DNA of 64,000 nucleotides from Chryseosolibacter sp964551035 (GTDB lineage: Bacteria > Bacteroidota > Bacteroidia > Cytophagales > Cyclobacteriaceae), in NCBI GenBank assembly GCA_964551035.1, contig CAZKBK010000001.1:248001-312000 (forward strand), given 5' to 3'. The translations under genes and the position numbers were made by a program. Below are positions 25,846-34,492 of this stretch, piece by piece (position 1 is the first letter of the stretch; each line of letters starts with the position of its first letter). Below the pieces are notes generated by a model. That model saw only the letters and a program-made list of their open reading frames with translations, had not been told where the DNA came from and made no database searches.

Positions 25846-27832
25846 TCTTCTCCGTGCGGATAAACGAACCTTGCCGGTAGCGCAGAATGTAGAGGCCTGG
25901 TGGCTGGCGCAATTCAATGATCGTGAGCCGGCCATCGTCGTCGTGTTGAAAGGAGACGGGCTGGCCCGTCGCGGAAAGGACCTGTAGCTCGTCAGCCACG
26001 CCGTCAACAATGAATCTTCCATGGCCCGGGTTGGGATAGACGGCAAATTTTATCGGCTCTTCAATCCCGACGTTCTCACCCACGGCGCCCGAACCGAATA
26101 CCGGCCGGATCATGAGACTGCCGGTGACCGTCGTGTTTTGCGACCATGAGCCATTGGTGTTAACGTACACCAGATCTCCCGTGTCGTTACTCATGTCGAG
26201 GCCCACCTGCGCGTGGCCTTCAATAGGTGATCTCCAGCCGATATAAAATCGAGGGGCGTCGATAAGTATTGCGGGAATAAATTCGAAACGATGGAACTCG
26301 CCCAGGTCTCCCGCCTGCACGCGTCTCGCGGGAACGCTCAGCCACACTTCTCCGGGCTTGCCCGTGCCGTCGTCGCGATAGATCGTGAAGTCCAGGGTCT
26401 GATTGCTGCTCACGCCATGGGGTGGGAAGTACACGTCGAAGGCGATCAATGTATCCTGTGGAAATGTCTCGTTAAAGGCGACGTCAAAGGCTACAGCGGC
26501 AAGGTCCCCTGCCGAGAGAAGTTCCACCGAATACTCGGCCACGCCATCATCGTAAGCATAGAAGTCTGAAAGTACATAGGTTGCGCTGACCTGGTCGTTT
26601 GATGTAAACAGGATGGGCTCATAGTTGGGCGTGTAGTCACCCGGACCTCCAGGGTTGACCGGCACATTGTCGCCGGTCTTCAGGGTCACGATAAGCCGGA
26701 TAGCCGTCGAGTCCATACCCGGCGGAAATTGCGTGTTGCTGGAGACGGTCGGCACGGTATCGAGGCGAATGGTCTTGTGTTCGCGCGCAAGCAGGATTCC
26801 GTTGGTGATGTTGATCGCCGTCGAGTCCTTCAGTATCACGTCGAGCGATGTCCCTTCGCCCGTCTCCGTGTTCTTGTGACGGAATTCCGCCGCTGTTCTG
26901 AAATTGAGTGTGGCGAGCGCGTTCTTCATGTTCTGTATTTCGAAATGGGGCGTGGAGAACTGTGCGTCGGAATGCAGGTGCCTTTTGGGCATCGCGCGGA
27001 ATCGTCCGAAGAGCGGACCCAGGGGTGTGGCGATGGCGCGATCGGGAAAGGAAAGGTCGCTGGCGTCGCGTCCTTTGTTGAGGTAGACATAGTCTACATT
27101 CCAGGTATCGAACGGGCCGGATTGTCGCCCGTAGGTGCGCAGTCGAAACCGGAACTGCTCATGAAAGAATGCGTCACCGGCGACGGGAATGACGGCAGCG
27201 TAAAAAGTGTCCGCGCGGATCTCGTTGTAGGGTTCGATCCGCAGCATCGATATCCACACACTGTCTGCATCGAGGAATTCCACTTCAAGATAGTCCTCAT
27301 CCGTGTCGGGCGCCTCGCCGTTGCCCTTCCATTGATAATAAAAGCTCAGAAAAACCGAGTTTCGTTCGGTGGGCGTTACCGGGTTGTCTGCCGACGCCGT
27401 GATATCGATCGGCAGCGACGTAAGGCTGTCGGTATAACCCCGCTGGAAGACGTCGGTGGGATTGTATGCCAGCCCCGCCGAGTCGAGTCCGTCAAAGGTC
27501 GCCACATTGAGGGTGAGCGGTCTCACAGCCATTCCGCTGTTTACCCACACCGTGAACCCGGATTCCCATAGCAGGGTGTCGGGATACATTCCTAAAAACG
27601 GTCCGGAGAAATCATCCCAGAAAGGGAGGGAAAGCGGTTCCATAGCTTCTGTGCGGCCGATGCCCGCATCGCGGGGTGGCGGATGGGAACCGACGGTTGT
27701 GCGCTGCGCCGGAACCACACGCAGTTGGGCGAACGCCGGGAACGAGGAGACCCCAAAGGCAATAATCAGCAGGGTGTCGCGGACAATGCGGAAAGGAGGT
27801 CTGGTCCCATCGGCCAGCGTCTTAATATCCAT
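25826..27832 (-). CDS. Secreted protein with a T9SS type A sorting domain, function unknown
   Basis: 668 residues. A signal peptide (DTLLIIAFGVSSFPAFAQ) is followed by a long beta-rich region without a recognised enzyme domain; segments such as LPFWDDFSGPFLGMYPDTLL and VDYVYLNKGRDAS resemble carbohydrate-binding or jelly-roll modules found in Bacteroidota surface proteins. The last 80 residues are a Por-secretion tail: FAVYPNPGHGRFIVDG, then LSATGQPV and a terminal LYILRYRQGSFIRTEKIIL. I use the ATG at 27832, which overlaps the PASTA gene stop by 11 bases, so this gene is the end of a ddl-PASTA-T9SS unit. The longer frame to 27916 lies in the PASTA gene. Confidence 0.82.
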   Translation of the reverse strand: MDIKTLADGTRPPFRIVRDTLLIIAFGVSSFPAFAQLRVVPAQRTTVGSHPPPRDAGIGRTEAMEPLSLPFWDDFSGPFLGMYPDTLLWESGFTVWVNSGMAVRPLTLNVATFDGLDSAGLAYNPTDVFQRGYTDSLTSLPIDITASADNPVTPTERNSVFLSFYYQWKGNGEAPDTDEDYLEVEFLDADSVWISMLRIEPYNEIRADTFYAAVIPVAGDAFFHEQFRFRLRTYGRQSGPFDTWNVDYVYLNKGRDASDLSFPDRAIATPLGPLFGRFRAMPKRHLHSDAQFSTPHFEIQNMKNALATLNFRTAAEFRHKNTETGEGTSLDVILKDSTAINITNGILLAREHKTIRLDTVPTVSSNTQFPPGMDSTAIRLIVTLKTGDNVPVNPGGPGDYTPNYEPILFTSNDQVSATYVLSDFYAYDDGVAEYSVELLSAGDLAAVAFDVAFNETFPQDTLIAFDVYFPPHGVSSNQTLDFTIYRDDGTGKPGEVWLSVPARRVQAGDLGEFHRFEFIPAILIDAPRFYIGWRSPIEGHAQVGLDMSNDTGDLVYVNTNGSWSQNTTVTGSLMIRPVFGSGAVGENVGIEEPIKFAVYPNPGHGRFIVDGVADELQVLSATGQPVSFQHDDDGRLTIIELRQPPGLYILRYRQGSFIRTEKIILLAQ

Positions 27833-28646
27833 CGGGTTGTGCTTCCTGGTCCTGAACTTCACCGTCCTCGGAGGGTAATTCCGCGTCGGCGGCGCCGATC
27901 CAGAGTTCAACGACATCGCCGACCCGGACCATCTCGCGAGGTACCGGCTTTTGTTTAAGAACGATCACCGCGACATCCGTAGTATCACCCACAAGGTGGA
28001 ATGCGACGTTGAGGTTTGCGCCCTTGAGGCTGATTTCCGCTTCGTCGTACGGATAGTTGATCAAGTCCGGAGTCGGAAGGTCGGAACTCCCACCATCCAT
28101 CACCACGAGGTCGATCATGGTTCCCTTAGGGATACGAATATTCGGTTCGACCTTGATCCCGTCGATGCGCATCTCCTTTACGACATTGAGAAAGGGTCCA
28201 CGAACCAGGTGAATCCTTCCCCGCTTGAGTTCGTTGGCGCGCAACCGTGCTTCAGCATTAATCAACGACCCATCAATAAGATTTGGAAGCGGTACGGTGG
28301 GGGGATTTACGCGGTTTATGGAGACGTATACCCTCCGTCCTTCTTTTACCCTCGAACCCGGCGCGGGGAACTGCTTCAACACGGTCAGGGGTGGATATTT
28401 CGACGAGTAGGTCGAGTCATTGACTTCAAAGATGAGGTCGTGTCGTGTAAGGAACTCCTGCACCTTGTCGATTGGCAATCCCTCCACGTTTGGAACCGTG
28501 ATCGATTCGCCGTGGTTCGTCGTGTTTGGAAGGTAGACGAAAAAATAGAAAAAGCACAACAGCAACAAGATCGTTCCTGCAATCAACAGGTGAAGCAATA
28601 GCCCGCCGAGGGTGCTGCTGTTATATTTTCCGAAGGTCAGTTTCAT
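27822..28646 (-). CDS. PASTA-domain membrane protein without a kinase
   Basis: 274 residues. A cytoplasmic tail of about 15 residues is followed by a transmembrane helix (LLLHLLIAGTILLLLCFFYF, about 15-36), then three PASTA domains: the first starts ITVPNVEGLPIDKVQEFL, the second PLPNLIDGSLINAEARL and the third PTPDLINYPYDEAEISLKGA. PASTA domains bind muropeptides or beta-lactam-like ligands and usually belong to Ser/Thr kinases or PBPs; neither is fused here. Its position directly behind ddl points to a role in peptidoglycan sensing or synthesis in the periplasm. Confidence 0.9.
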   Translation of the reverse strand: MKLTFGKYNSSTLGGLLLHLLIAGTILLLLCFFYFFVYLPNTTNHGESITVPNVEGLPIDKVQEFLTRHDLIFEVNDSTYSSKYPPLTVLKQFPAPGSRVKEGRRVYVSINRVNPPTVPLPNLIDGSLINAEARLRANELKRGRIHLVRGPFLNVVKEMRIDGIKVEPNIRIPKGTMIDLVVMDGGSSDLPTPDLINYPYDEAEISLKGANLNVAFHLVGDTTDVAVIVLKQKPVPREMVRVGDVVELWIGAADAELPSEDGEVQDQEAQPDGY

Positions 28647-28674
28647 GTCTAAAACAAGCTCAAATATATCACAA

Positions 28675-29760
28675 TCAGAATTTCAATGCCGAATTAAAGT
28701 CGCGTTCAATGCGCTTGCCGCGATCGTACCGCTCTTCGGCCAGATCGAGCAGCCGCGAGACGAGTGCTGTGAACGACAGCCCGCGCTCGTTCCACATCAT
28801 CGGGAACATGCTGGAATTTGTAAACCCGGGAATCGTGTTGATCTCGTTGATGAAGATATTTCCGTCTTCGGCCAGGAACAGATCCACCCGCGCGAAGTCT
28901 TCGCAATGAAGGACCTGGTATGCCCGGACACAGACGTCGCGGATCTTCCCGGATGTTGTCGCAGGTAGGTTAGCCGGAACTTCTATACGCACGGCTTCGG
29001 GATCAACATATTTTGCATCGAAAGTGTAAAAGGCGTATTGGGGATTGATCACGATCTCACCGGGCAATGAAGCCTCAGCCGGCGTGTTGCCCAGTATCGC
29101 GCACTCAATCTCGCGCCCCTTCACAAATTCTTCGATGAGGAGTCCGTCGTCGTAGCGAAAGGCATCGGCGATCGCCTGATCGAAACTTCCCTCGTCGTCC
29201 ACGCGGTTCACACCCACAGAGGACCCGAGACTTGCCGCCTTCACCATGAACGGAAGCCCGAGTTCATCGCTCACCTCATGGAACCGGATCTTGTCGCGCT
29301 CAGAAAAATGGAAGCTCATGAACCTGGTCACGGGCAACCCGGCGGCTTTCAGCAGCACCTTGGCCACCACCTTATTCATCGACACCGCTGAGCCAAGAAC
29401 GCCGGTGCCCACCATGGGCATGTCCATCGCCCTGATCACACCCTGGATGCTGCCGTCTTCGCCGTCGGTGCCGTGGAGAACGGGAAATACAATATCAGCC
29501 TTTAGACGGTCACCACTTGACAGCAAGACGAACCCGGGGCTCTGCGCGTCGAGAATGAGCCCGAGGGCCTTGCCTTGCTCGATCTCTTTGGTTACCGAGG
29601 AGGTGAGGTACCACTGGCCCGCCCGTGTGATCCCGACGGCCAGCGGTTCGAACCGTTCCTTGTCGATGTGTTCAAAGATGTTACGGGCGGAATTTACGGA
29701 AACACCATGCTCTACCGACCGGCCGCCATACAGAATGGCAACTTTTTTCTTTTTGGACAT
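28675..29760 (-). CDS. ddl: D-alanine--D-alanine ligase
   Basis: 361 residues. It joins two D-Ala for the peptidoglycan precursor, using ATP-grasp chemistry in the cytoplasm. Marks: VAILYGGRSVEHGVSVNSAR at the N-terminus, PVLHGTDGEDGSIQGVIRA (substrate region), GLPFMVKAASLGSSVGVNRV (ATP-binding lysine), and RVDLFLAEDGNIFINEINTI with Asp, Glu and Asn metal ligands near the C-terminus. It heads a minus-strand unit with the PASTA protein 28 bases away. I start at the ATG at 29760 (MSKKKK); in-frame ATGs at 29769 and 29781 are possible. Confidence 0.95.
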   Translation of the reverse strand: MSKKKKVAILYGGRSVEHGVSVNSARNIFEHIDKERFEPLAVGITRAGQWYLTSSVTKEIEQGKALGLILDAQSPGFVLLSSGDRLKADIVFPVLHGTDGEDGSIQGVIRAMDMPMVGTGVLGSAVSMNKVVAKVLLKAAGLPVTRFMSFHFSERDKIRFHEVSDELGLPFMVKAASLGSSVGVNRVDDEGSFDQAIADAFRYDDGLLIEEFVKGREIECAILGNTPAEASLPGEIVINPQYAFYTFDAKYVDPEAVRIEVPANLPATTSGKIRDVCVRAYQVLHCEDFARVDLFLAEDGNIFINEINTIPGFTNSSMFPMMWNERGLSFTALVSRLLDLAEERYDRGKRIERDFNSALKF

Positions 29761-29833
29761 TTCAGGCATTTTCAAAGTCAAAGATATTCAAAACGAGGCA
29801 AATTGACTTCCGCGTACGGTGTTTTGCCTTTTT

Positions 29834-32827
29834 CTAATGGGAAACGAGAATACGCTCGGTGTAGTACTGTTTGCCGATCTTTAACCGGACCACGTACACG
29901 CCCGCGGCAAGGCCCTCCGTCGGAAGGGGAAAGGTTTGGTTGAGCACTTCACGCACAACACCGCTGGCAAACGTTCGGCCCATCATATCGCTGATGGAAA
30001 ACGCGACGTCCGCCTGTTCGTGGAGATTGAAGATCAGCTTGAGTTCGTTCGCCGAAGGATCCGCGGAATCGTAACCGTAGATCGAATACGGGGTCTCAAT
30101 GTCAAGGAGGTTCGGCGTTGAAGCGGTAAAGAACTCGAGGCTGTCCAGGTAAAGGTTGTTGCCATTGTCGTTCGTGACACGAAACGCCACACGCGCGTTC
30201 TGCTCACCCGCGAGAACGTCGAGGTTGACGACGGCGTTGGTGATCCAGTCCAACGGCTGCTCAGGCACCCAAGAATCATGTCGGCTGAAGCCGGGGAGCG
30301 GGTACGATGTCAGGACCTCAAAAGTATTTCCGCAATCCGTCGACACCATAACATCAAGGCGTTCGCGGTTCCCGCGTCTTTCGCGATAGGAGACATCAAA
30401 TACCAGACTGGCTTGCAAAGCAAGGGAAAAGTCGAGTACAGGACTGACAAGCCAAGCCTGGTCGCCAGGAGTTTCATCTTCGTAGGCGTGGAACACGGCT
30501 GCCGTGCCGGAACTCAGGGGAACGGTCTTCCAGGGCATGCCGCCACGCGGGTTTATCGTTGACCAGCCATTACCGGGTTGGTTTGCGAAATCCACCCGGA
30601 GTGGAACCCTGTCGCGATCGGCGTTCACGAGCACCTGATACACCAGCGTATCGTTAGCTGTATTGTCGTCCTGCAGCCCATTGGGATTGCCCACTGCGAA
30701 TGTGAGGGTGTTTAGGCCATCCTCGAGATCCACTTGCGGAAGATCGAAAGTCATTGATGAGGCTTCAATGAATTGGGCATTTTCAAAAGTGACCGTCTGT
30801 CCGGGACCGTCGTTCACCCTGAAAAAGACTTCAAAGAAATCCACGTCGCCGATGCCGAGGTTTTGGATAAGGAGGCGTGGCGATGGGCTCGGGTCGCAGG
30901 TAACCGGCGCGGGCAGCGCGACGTCTTCAATCGCAAGGTCGTCGAACTCGGAGACCAGCACGGAGAGGTCGTCGATGTAAAGGTTATTGCCCCAGTCGGA
31001 GATAGCGAGGAACGCGAGTTGGACGTGCGGTTCTCCGAGGAAGTCGTCGAGGCTGATTTGTTCCCTCCGCCAGTCCGCCGGACCGGACGGCACAAAGGAC
31101 GACGAGGTGGGAGATACCGTGGTCAGCGGCGCACCCTGTTTATCGTAGACGATCGTGCCTTCAGCAATTGGCTGGCAGTCCGTGAGAACGATTACCTGAA
31201 GGCGATCGAAGCTTGCGCCATACCGCGCATTGGCTACATGGAAAATAAGGGAAGCGACCGGTGCGTCCGTGAGGTCGAACACCGGACTAAGAAAAATGTC
31301 ACGTTCGCCGAAGGCGTCGGTGTAATTGTAGTTGTCAAGTTTCAACGCGAGGTTGGTAGTCTCGCCGCGCGGCGCAACGGCGATTTCCCAGGTAATGTTC
31401 TGATCCGGATTTTCGATGCTCCAGGCCGGTGGAAGGGAACTGAAGTCTTCCGAAAATGGAACGGGCAAAACCGCGGGAATCGCCACGCTGCCGGACAACG
31501 CATTGTTGTTCGTGTTGCCGTCAACCACGCCGTTCGTTGTGACGATCTCAAAGAGAAGTTCAAAGAATCCGGGAGCGAGATTGACGGCGTCAAAGGACAA
31601 TTGAGCGGTCTCAAATGGATCAAGGTCCACATTGAAACTCGTGGTCTCCTGCACATTGCCATTGATGCTGAGTTGTATGGTGGCGGTGGTCACCTTGTTG
31701 CTTCCGTAGTTGCGGACTTCCACCAGCGGATTGATCAACGGGTCGCAGGTTGAGCGTCCCGGGCTGGCGATCAGCCGCAGGCCAAGATCGTCCGGAACGG
31801 GCACGGGTTCCAGCAGGCCGGGGGATGTCAACAGGCTGCTCCTGCGCGGACTGTTTTCCAGTACCACATCCATGCGCTCGACTTGCCCCAGTGTGAACAG
31901 GTTCATGCACCCGTCGTTGCTGTAGTCCATGTAGTTTTGAAACATCCTGTCGTCACCACACGCGTCGCCGTTGGGGTGGATAGGGCAACCGTTGGTCTCG
32001 CCGGCCTGGTTCGGGGTATCCTCAACGTTGTCGGTGCCAAAACACCCGCCGCCATCGTCGCCCCAAATATGACGCAGGCCCAGAAAGTGGCCGGTCTCAT
32101 GGGTGGCCGTCCGGCCCTTGCTGAAATCGGCAGCCAAATCAAAATCGCCATGCGCGTCTGAGCCAAACGCGCGATACCAGATGACAATGCCATCCGTGAG
32201 CCTGTTACTGGAAGAATTCTCCAGGCCCGGAAGATTGGATACCGGCAACTGCGCCCATCCCAGATACTGGGAAAGATCGGCAACCCAAATATTAAAGTAC
32301 TTTTCGGCAGGCCAATAGCTTTGCGCCTTGAGTTCATAGTTATCGTCCATTGACCATTGCGCCTTTGACCCTTTCACCCGGACAATGCCGTCACTGGCAA
32401 GGCCCTCGGGATCCTGTCTGGCGAGGACGAATTCGATGTCCATGCTCCCTGCTACGGAAAGAAAGTCATTGGGCGTATTGGCGGCGTCCGCATTGAGCCG
32501 GTTAAAATCGGCGTTCAATACTTCGATCTGGGAAAGGACCTGTGCATCGGAAATATTGCGCCCTGTTCCCACCGGTTCGCCATTGTGGATCACATGCACC
32601 ACAACGGGTATCTGGTAGGGCGGACCCTGTTGTTGCCTGAGCATCCTTGCTGCGTTGATTTTTTTGCTCAGCCAGGATTCGAAAACTTCGTCAGAAGGCG
32701 GAAGGGCATTTTTCTGCCGCAGGCGTTCCGTGTAGGGCACGGTGCCACACCGCTCCTGCGCGTGTACGTAGCTTCCGACGACGCAGAACAGAAAGGCGAA
32801 AAGTTTGTATGCTGAATAGCGGCCCAT
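29834..32827 (-). CDS. Secreted M43 (cytophagalysin-like) zinc metalloprotease with a T9SS type A sorting domain
   Basis: 997 residues. Signal peptide (LFAFLFCVVGSYVHAQ), a short pro-region, then a peptidase M43 domain (about 45-330) with IPVVVHVIHNG at its start. The extended zinc motif HETGHFLGLRHIWG lies at about residues 240-253 and the Met-turn region is QNYMDYSNDGCMN. Three disulfide-prone Cys follow the motif, as in pappalysin/cytophagalysin relatives. The middle (about 360-880) has repeated beta-sandwich domains with CARDB-like segments (SVNGNVQETTSFN style, LIQNLGIGDVDF). The C-terminus (YGYDSADPSANELKLIFNLH to KQYYTERILVSH) is a T9SS type A domain. It should digest proteins outside the cell. 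Confidence 0.92.
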   Translation of the reverse strand: MGRYSAYKLFAFLFCVVGSYVHAQERCGTVPYTERLRQKNALPPSDEVFESWLSKKINAARMLRQQQGPPYQIPVVVHVIHNGEPVGTGRNISDAQVLSQIEVLNADFNRLNADAANTPNDFLSVAGSMDIEFVLARQDPEGLASDGIVRVKGSKAQWSMDDNYELKAQSYWPAEKYFNIWVADLSQYLGWAQLPVSNLPGLENSSSNRLTDGIVIWYRAFGSDAHGDFDLAADFSKGRTATHETGHFLGLRHIWGDDGGGCFGTDNVEDTPNQAGETNGCPIHPNGDACGDDRMFQNYMDYSNDGCMNLFTLGQVERMDVVLENSPRRSSLLTSPGLLEPVPVPDDLGLRLIASPGRSTCDPLINPLVEVRNYGSNKVTTATIQLSINGNVQETTSFNVDLDPFETAQLSFDAVNLAPGFFELLFEIVTTNGVVDGNTNNNALSGSVAIPAVLPVPFSEDFSSLPPAWSIENPDQNITWEIAVAPRGETTNLALKLDNYNYTDAFGERDIFLSPVFDLTDAPVASLIFHVANARYGASFDRLQVIVLTDCQPIAEGTIVYDKQGAPLTTVSPTSSSFVPSGPADWRREQISLDDFLGEPHVQLAFLAISDWGNNLYIDDLSVLVSEFDDLAIEDVALPAPVTCDPSPSPRLLIQNLGIGDVDFFEVFFRVNDGPGQTVTFENAQFIEASSMTFDLPQVDLEDGLNTLTFAVGNPNGLQDDNTANDTLVYQVLVNADRDRVPLRVDFANQPGNGWSTINPRGGMPWKTVPLSSGTAAVFHAYEDETPGDQAWLVSPVLDFSLALQASLVFDVSYRERRGNRERLDVMVSTDCGNTFEVLTSYPLPGFSRHDSWVPEQPLDWITNAVVNLDVLAGEQNARVAFRVTNDNGNNLYLDSLEFFTASTPNLLDIETPYSIYGYDSADPSANELKLIFNLHEQADVAFSISDMMGRTFASGVVREVLNQTFPLPTEGLAAGVYVVRLKIGKQYYTERILVSH

Positions 32828-32935
32828 CACCCGTAAACGTGCAAATTATGAATTAATCACCGAAATAAAGGACTGTAATCGTTCCGGTTGCGGAAGAAAG
32901 CCGCATGTTTCGTGTGGTCAGTGGGCGCGCGTCCG

Positions 32936-33202
32936 TTACGCCAGGGGTGTGAGGTTCACCACCTCAATGGAGCGCACTTCGGGCACGTCTCGTTTTATGG
33001 CCGCTTCCACGCCCGCTTTAAAGGTCATCGTAGACATGCTGCAGTTTCCGCAGGCCCCGATAAATTCGAGCCTGACAACGTGGTCATCCGTGATCTGCGA
33101 GACCTTGACATCACCGCCATCGGCTTTCAGATAAGGCCTGATCGATTCCAGGGATGCTTCGATCTTCCTGTTCAGTTCTTCCAGCGTCGATTGTGTGCTC
33201 AT
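32936..33202 (-). CDS. NifU C-terminal domain protein (Fe-S scaffold/carrier)
   Basis: 88 residues, the size of a lone NifU-like domain. The start STLEELNRKIEASLESIRPY is followed by KADGGDVKV and the Fe-S CxxC motif in IGACGNCSMSTMT, then VEAAIKRDVPEV. Such proteins hand Fe-S clusters to apoproteins. It follows the Mrp gene on the same strand by 56 bases, and Mrp is itself an Fe-S carrier, so they act together. A perfect -7 element lies upstream, so it may also have its own transcript. Confidence 0.92.
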   Translation of the reverse strand: MSTQSTLEELNRKIEASLESIRPYLKADGGDVKVSQITDDHVVRLEFIGACGNCSMSTMTFKAGVEAAIKRDVPEVRSIEVVNLTPLA

Positions 33203-33221
33203 TACGCGTAGTCTTGGTGCC

Positions 33222-33229
33222 CAAAGTTA
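33222..33229 (-). promoter_or_regulatory. -7 promoter element TAACTTTG for the NifU-domain gene
   Basis: A perfect TAnnTTTG on the minus strand, 19 bases upstream of the NifU-domain ATG. No clear -33 TTTG is seen. Confidence 0.45.
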
Positions 33230-33258
33230 GCGATTTCGCCAGATATTTCGTGTCCCTG

Positions 33259-34347
33259 TTATTTTACCTCGGTCACCGCGGTGGGCGCCGTTGCATTGCG
33301 GATGGCGATTTGCCGCGCCAGTTCCTGCGCCAGATCGGCAAAAGCGTCCGCCGTGGGGCCCTCTTTCATCACGGCCGGATGGCCTGCGTCTCCACTCTCC
33401 CGAATGCCCTGCACGAGGGGTATCTGCCCAAGCAGGGGAACATCGTACTGTGCGGATAAGTTCTTGCCGCCTTCCCTTCCGAAGATGAAGTATTGGTTGT
33501 CGGGAAGTTCCTCGGGCGTAAACCAGGCCATGTTTTCGACGATGCCGAGTACGGGCACGTTTATCGGTGGCTGGCGGAACATCATCAACCCACGGCGCGC
33601 ATCGGCCAAAGCCACCTTCTGCGGTGTGGTCACAATTACGGCTCCTGTTACGGGTACGGTTTGGACCAGGGTCAGGTGAATGTCGCTGGTCCCGGGAGGG
33701 AGGTCGATGAGCAGGTAGTCGAGTTCACCCCACTCCGCGTCGCTGAAGAACTGGCGGAGGGCGGAACTCGCCATCGGTCCGCGCCACACCACCGCGCTGT
33801 CGGGCGGCGCCAGAAAACCGATGGATAGCAACTTCACGCCGTATTGTTCCAATGGCACGATGAAATTCTTGCCATTGACCTGTTTGACGTGGGGCTGCTC
33901 GTGCTCGCAATTGAACATCGTTGGAATAGACGGGCCGAAAATGTCGGCGTCGATAATCCCGACACGCGCTCCCGACTTAGCAAGCGCAACGGCAAGGTTC
34001 GACGTCACGGTCGATTTGCCGACTCCTCCCTTGCCTGAAGCGATGGCAACAATATTTTTCACCCCCGGCAGCAACGGCGCATTGGAGCGCGCGGTGGTGA
34101 CCGACGAGGTCATGTTGATTTCAATCGCTACGTCCGGTCCGACCACCGGGCGAACCGCCTCCTCGCAATCTTTCCGGATTTTCTCCTTCAACGGGCAGGC
34201 GGGTGTGGTCAGAACAACGGTAAAGCGCACAGAATCAGCGCTTATTTTGATGTCCTTAACCATTTGCAGTGAAACCAGGTCACGGCCCAGGTCGGGATCT
34301 TCCACGGTGGAAAGCGCCTTCAGGATGTCAGATTCAGAAAATTTCAT
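33259..34347 (-). CDS. apbC: Mrp/NBP35-family P-loop Fe-S carrier
   Basis: 362 residues. An N-terminal MIP18/DUF59 domain (about 1-85; DILKALSTVEDPDLGRDLV) precedes the deviant Walker A P-loop IVAIASGKGGVGKSTVTSNL (about 96-115). Further marks are RVGIIDADIFGPSIPTMF, DYLLIDLPPGTSDIHLTL and VTTPQKVALADARRGL. The usual CxxC between these parts is not obvious; the stretch ENMAWFTPEELPDNQYFIFG, where many Mrp proteins have cysteines, has none. The protein is proposed to load Fe-S clusters with ATP. I start at the ATG at 34347; the frame extends to 34374 without support. Near-divergent with dnaG. Confidence 0.9.
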   Translation of the reverse strand: MKFSESDILKALSTVEDPDLGRDLVSLQMVKDIKISADSVRFTVVLTTPACPLKEKIRKDCEEAVRPVVGPDVAIEINMTSSVTTARSNAPLLPGVKNIVAIASGKGGVGKSTVTSNLAVALAKSGARVGIIDADIFGPSIPTMFNCEHEQPHVKQVNGKNFIVPLEQYGVKLLSIGFLAPPDSAVVWRGPMASSALRQFFSDAEWGELDYLLIDLPPGTSDIHLTLVQTVPVTGAVIVTTPQKVALADARRGLMMFRQPPINVPVLGIVENMAWFTPEELPDNQYFIFGREGGKNLSAQYDVPLLGQIPLVQGIRESGDAGHPAVMKEGPTADAFADLAQELARQIAIRNATAPTAVTEVK

Positions 34348-34460
34348 CGTACCCTTAACAAAAAAACGCCTCAAAATCGTTTAAAACGCCCGCAAGTTAA
34401 TGCGAAACTTTTAACCCGTTAAACCGCGCTACTTTAATGTTCAAAAAACTTCCCAGCCCT

Positions 34461-34468
34461 TATCTTTG
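34461..34468 (+). promoter_or_regulatory. -7 promoter element TATCTTTG for dnaG
   Basis: A perfect TAnnTTTG lying 24 bases before the GTG at 34493. It overlaps the earlier in-frame TTG (34466), which therefore cannot be the start of a transcript from this promoter; this supports the GTG start. Confidence 0.5.
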
Positions 34469-34492
34469 GGCTCTGGTCTTCGTCCGTCCCAC

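Noticed and set aside
30773..31753. 326-residue plus-strand open frame inside the M43 protease gene
   Set aside because: Antisense shadow with a biased, Arg/Val/Gly-rich composition.
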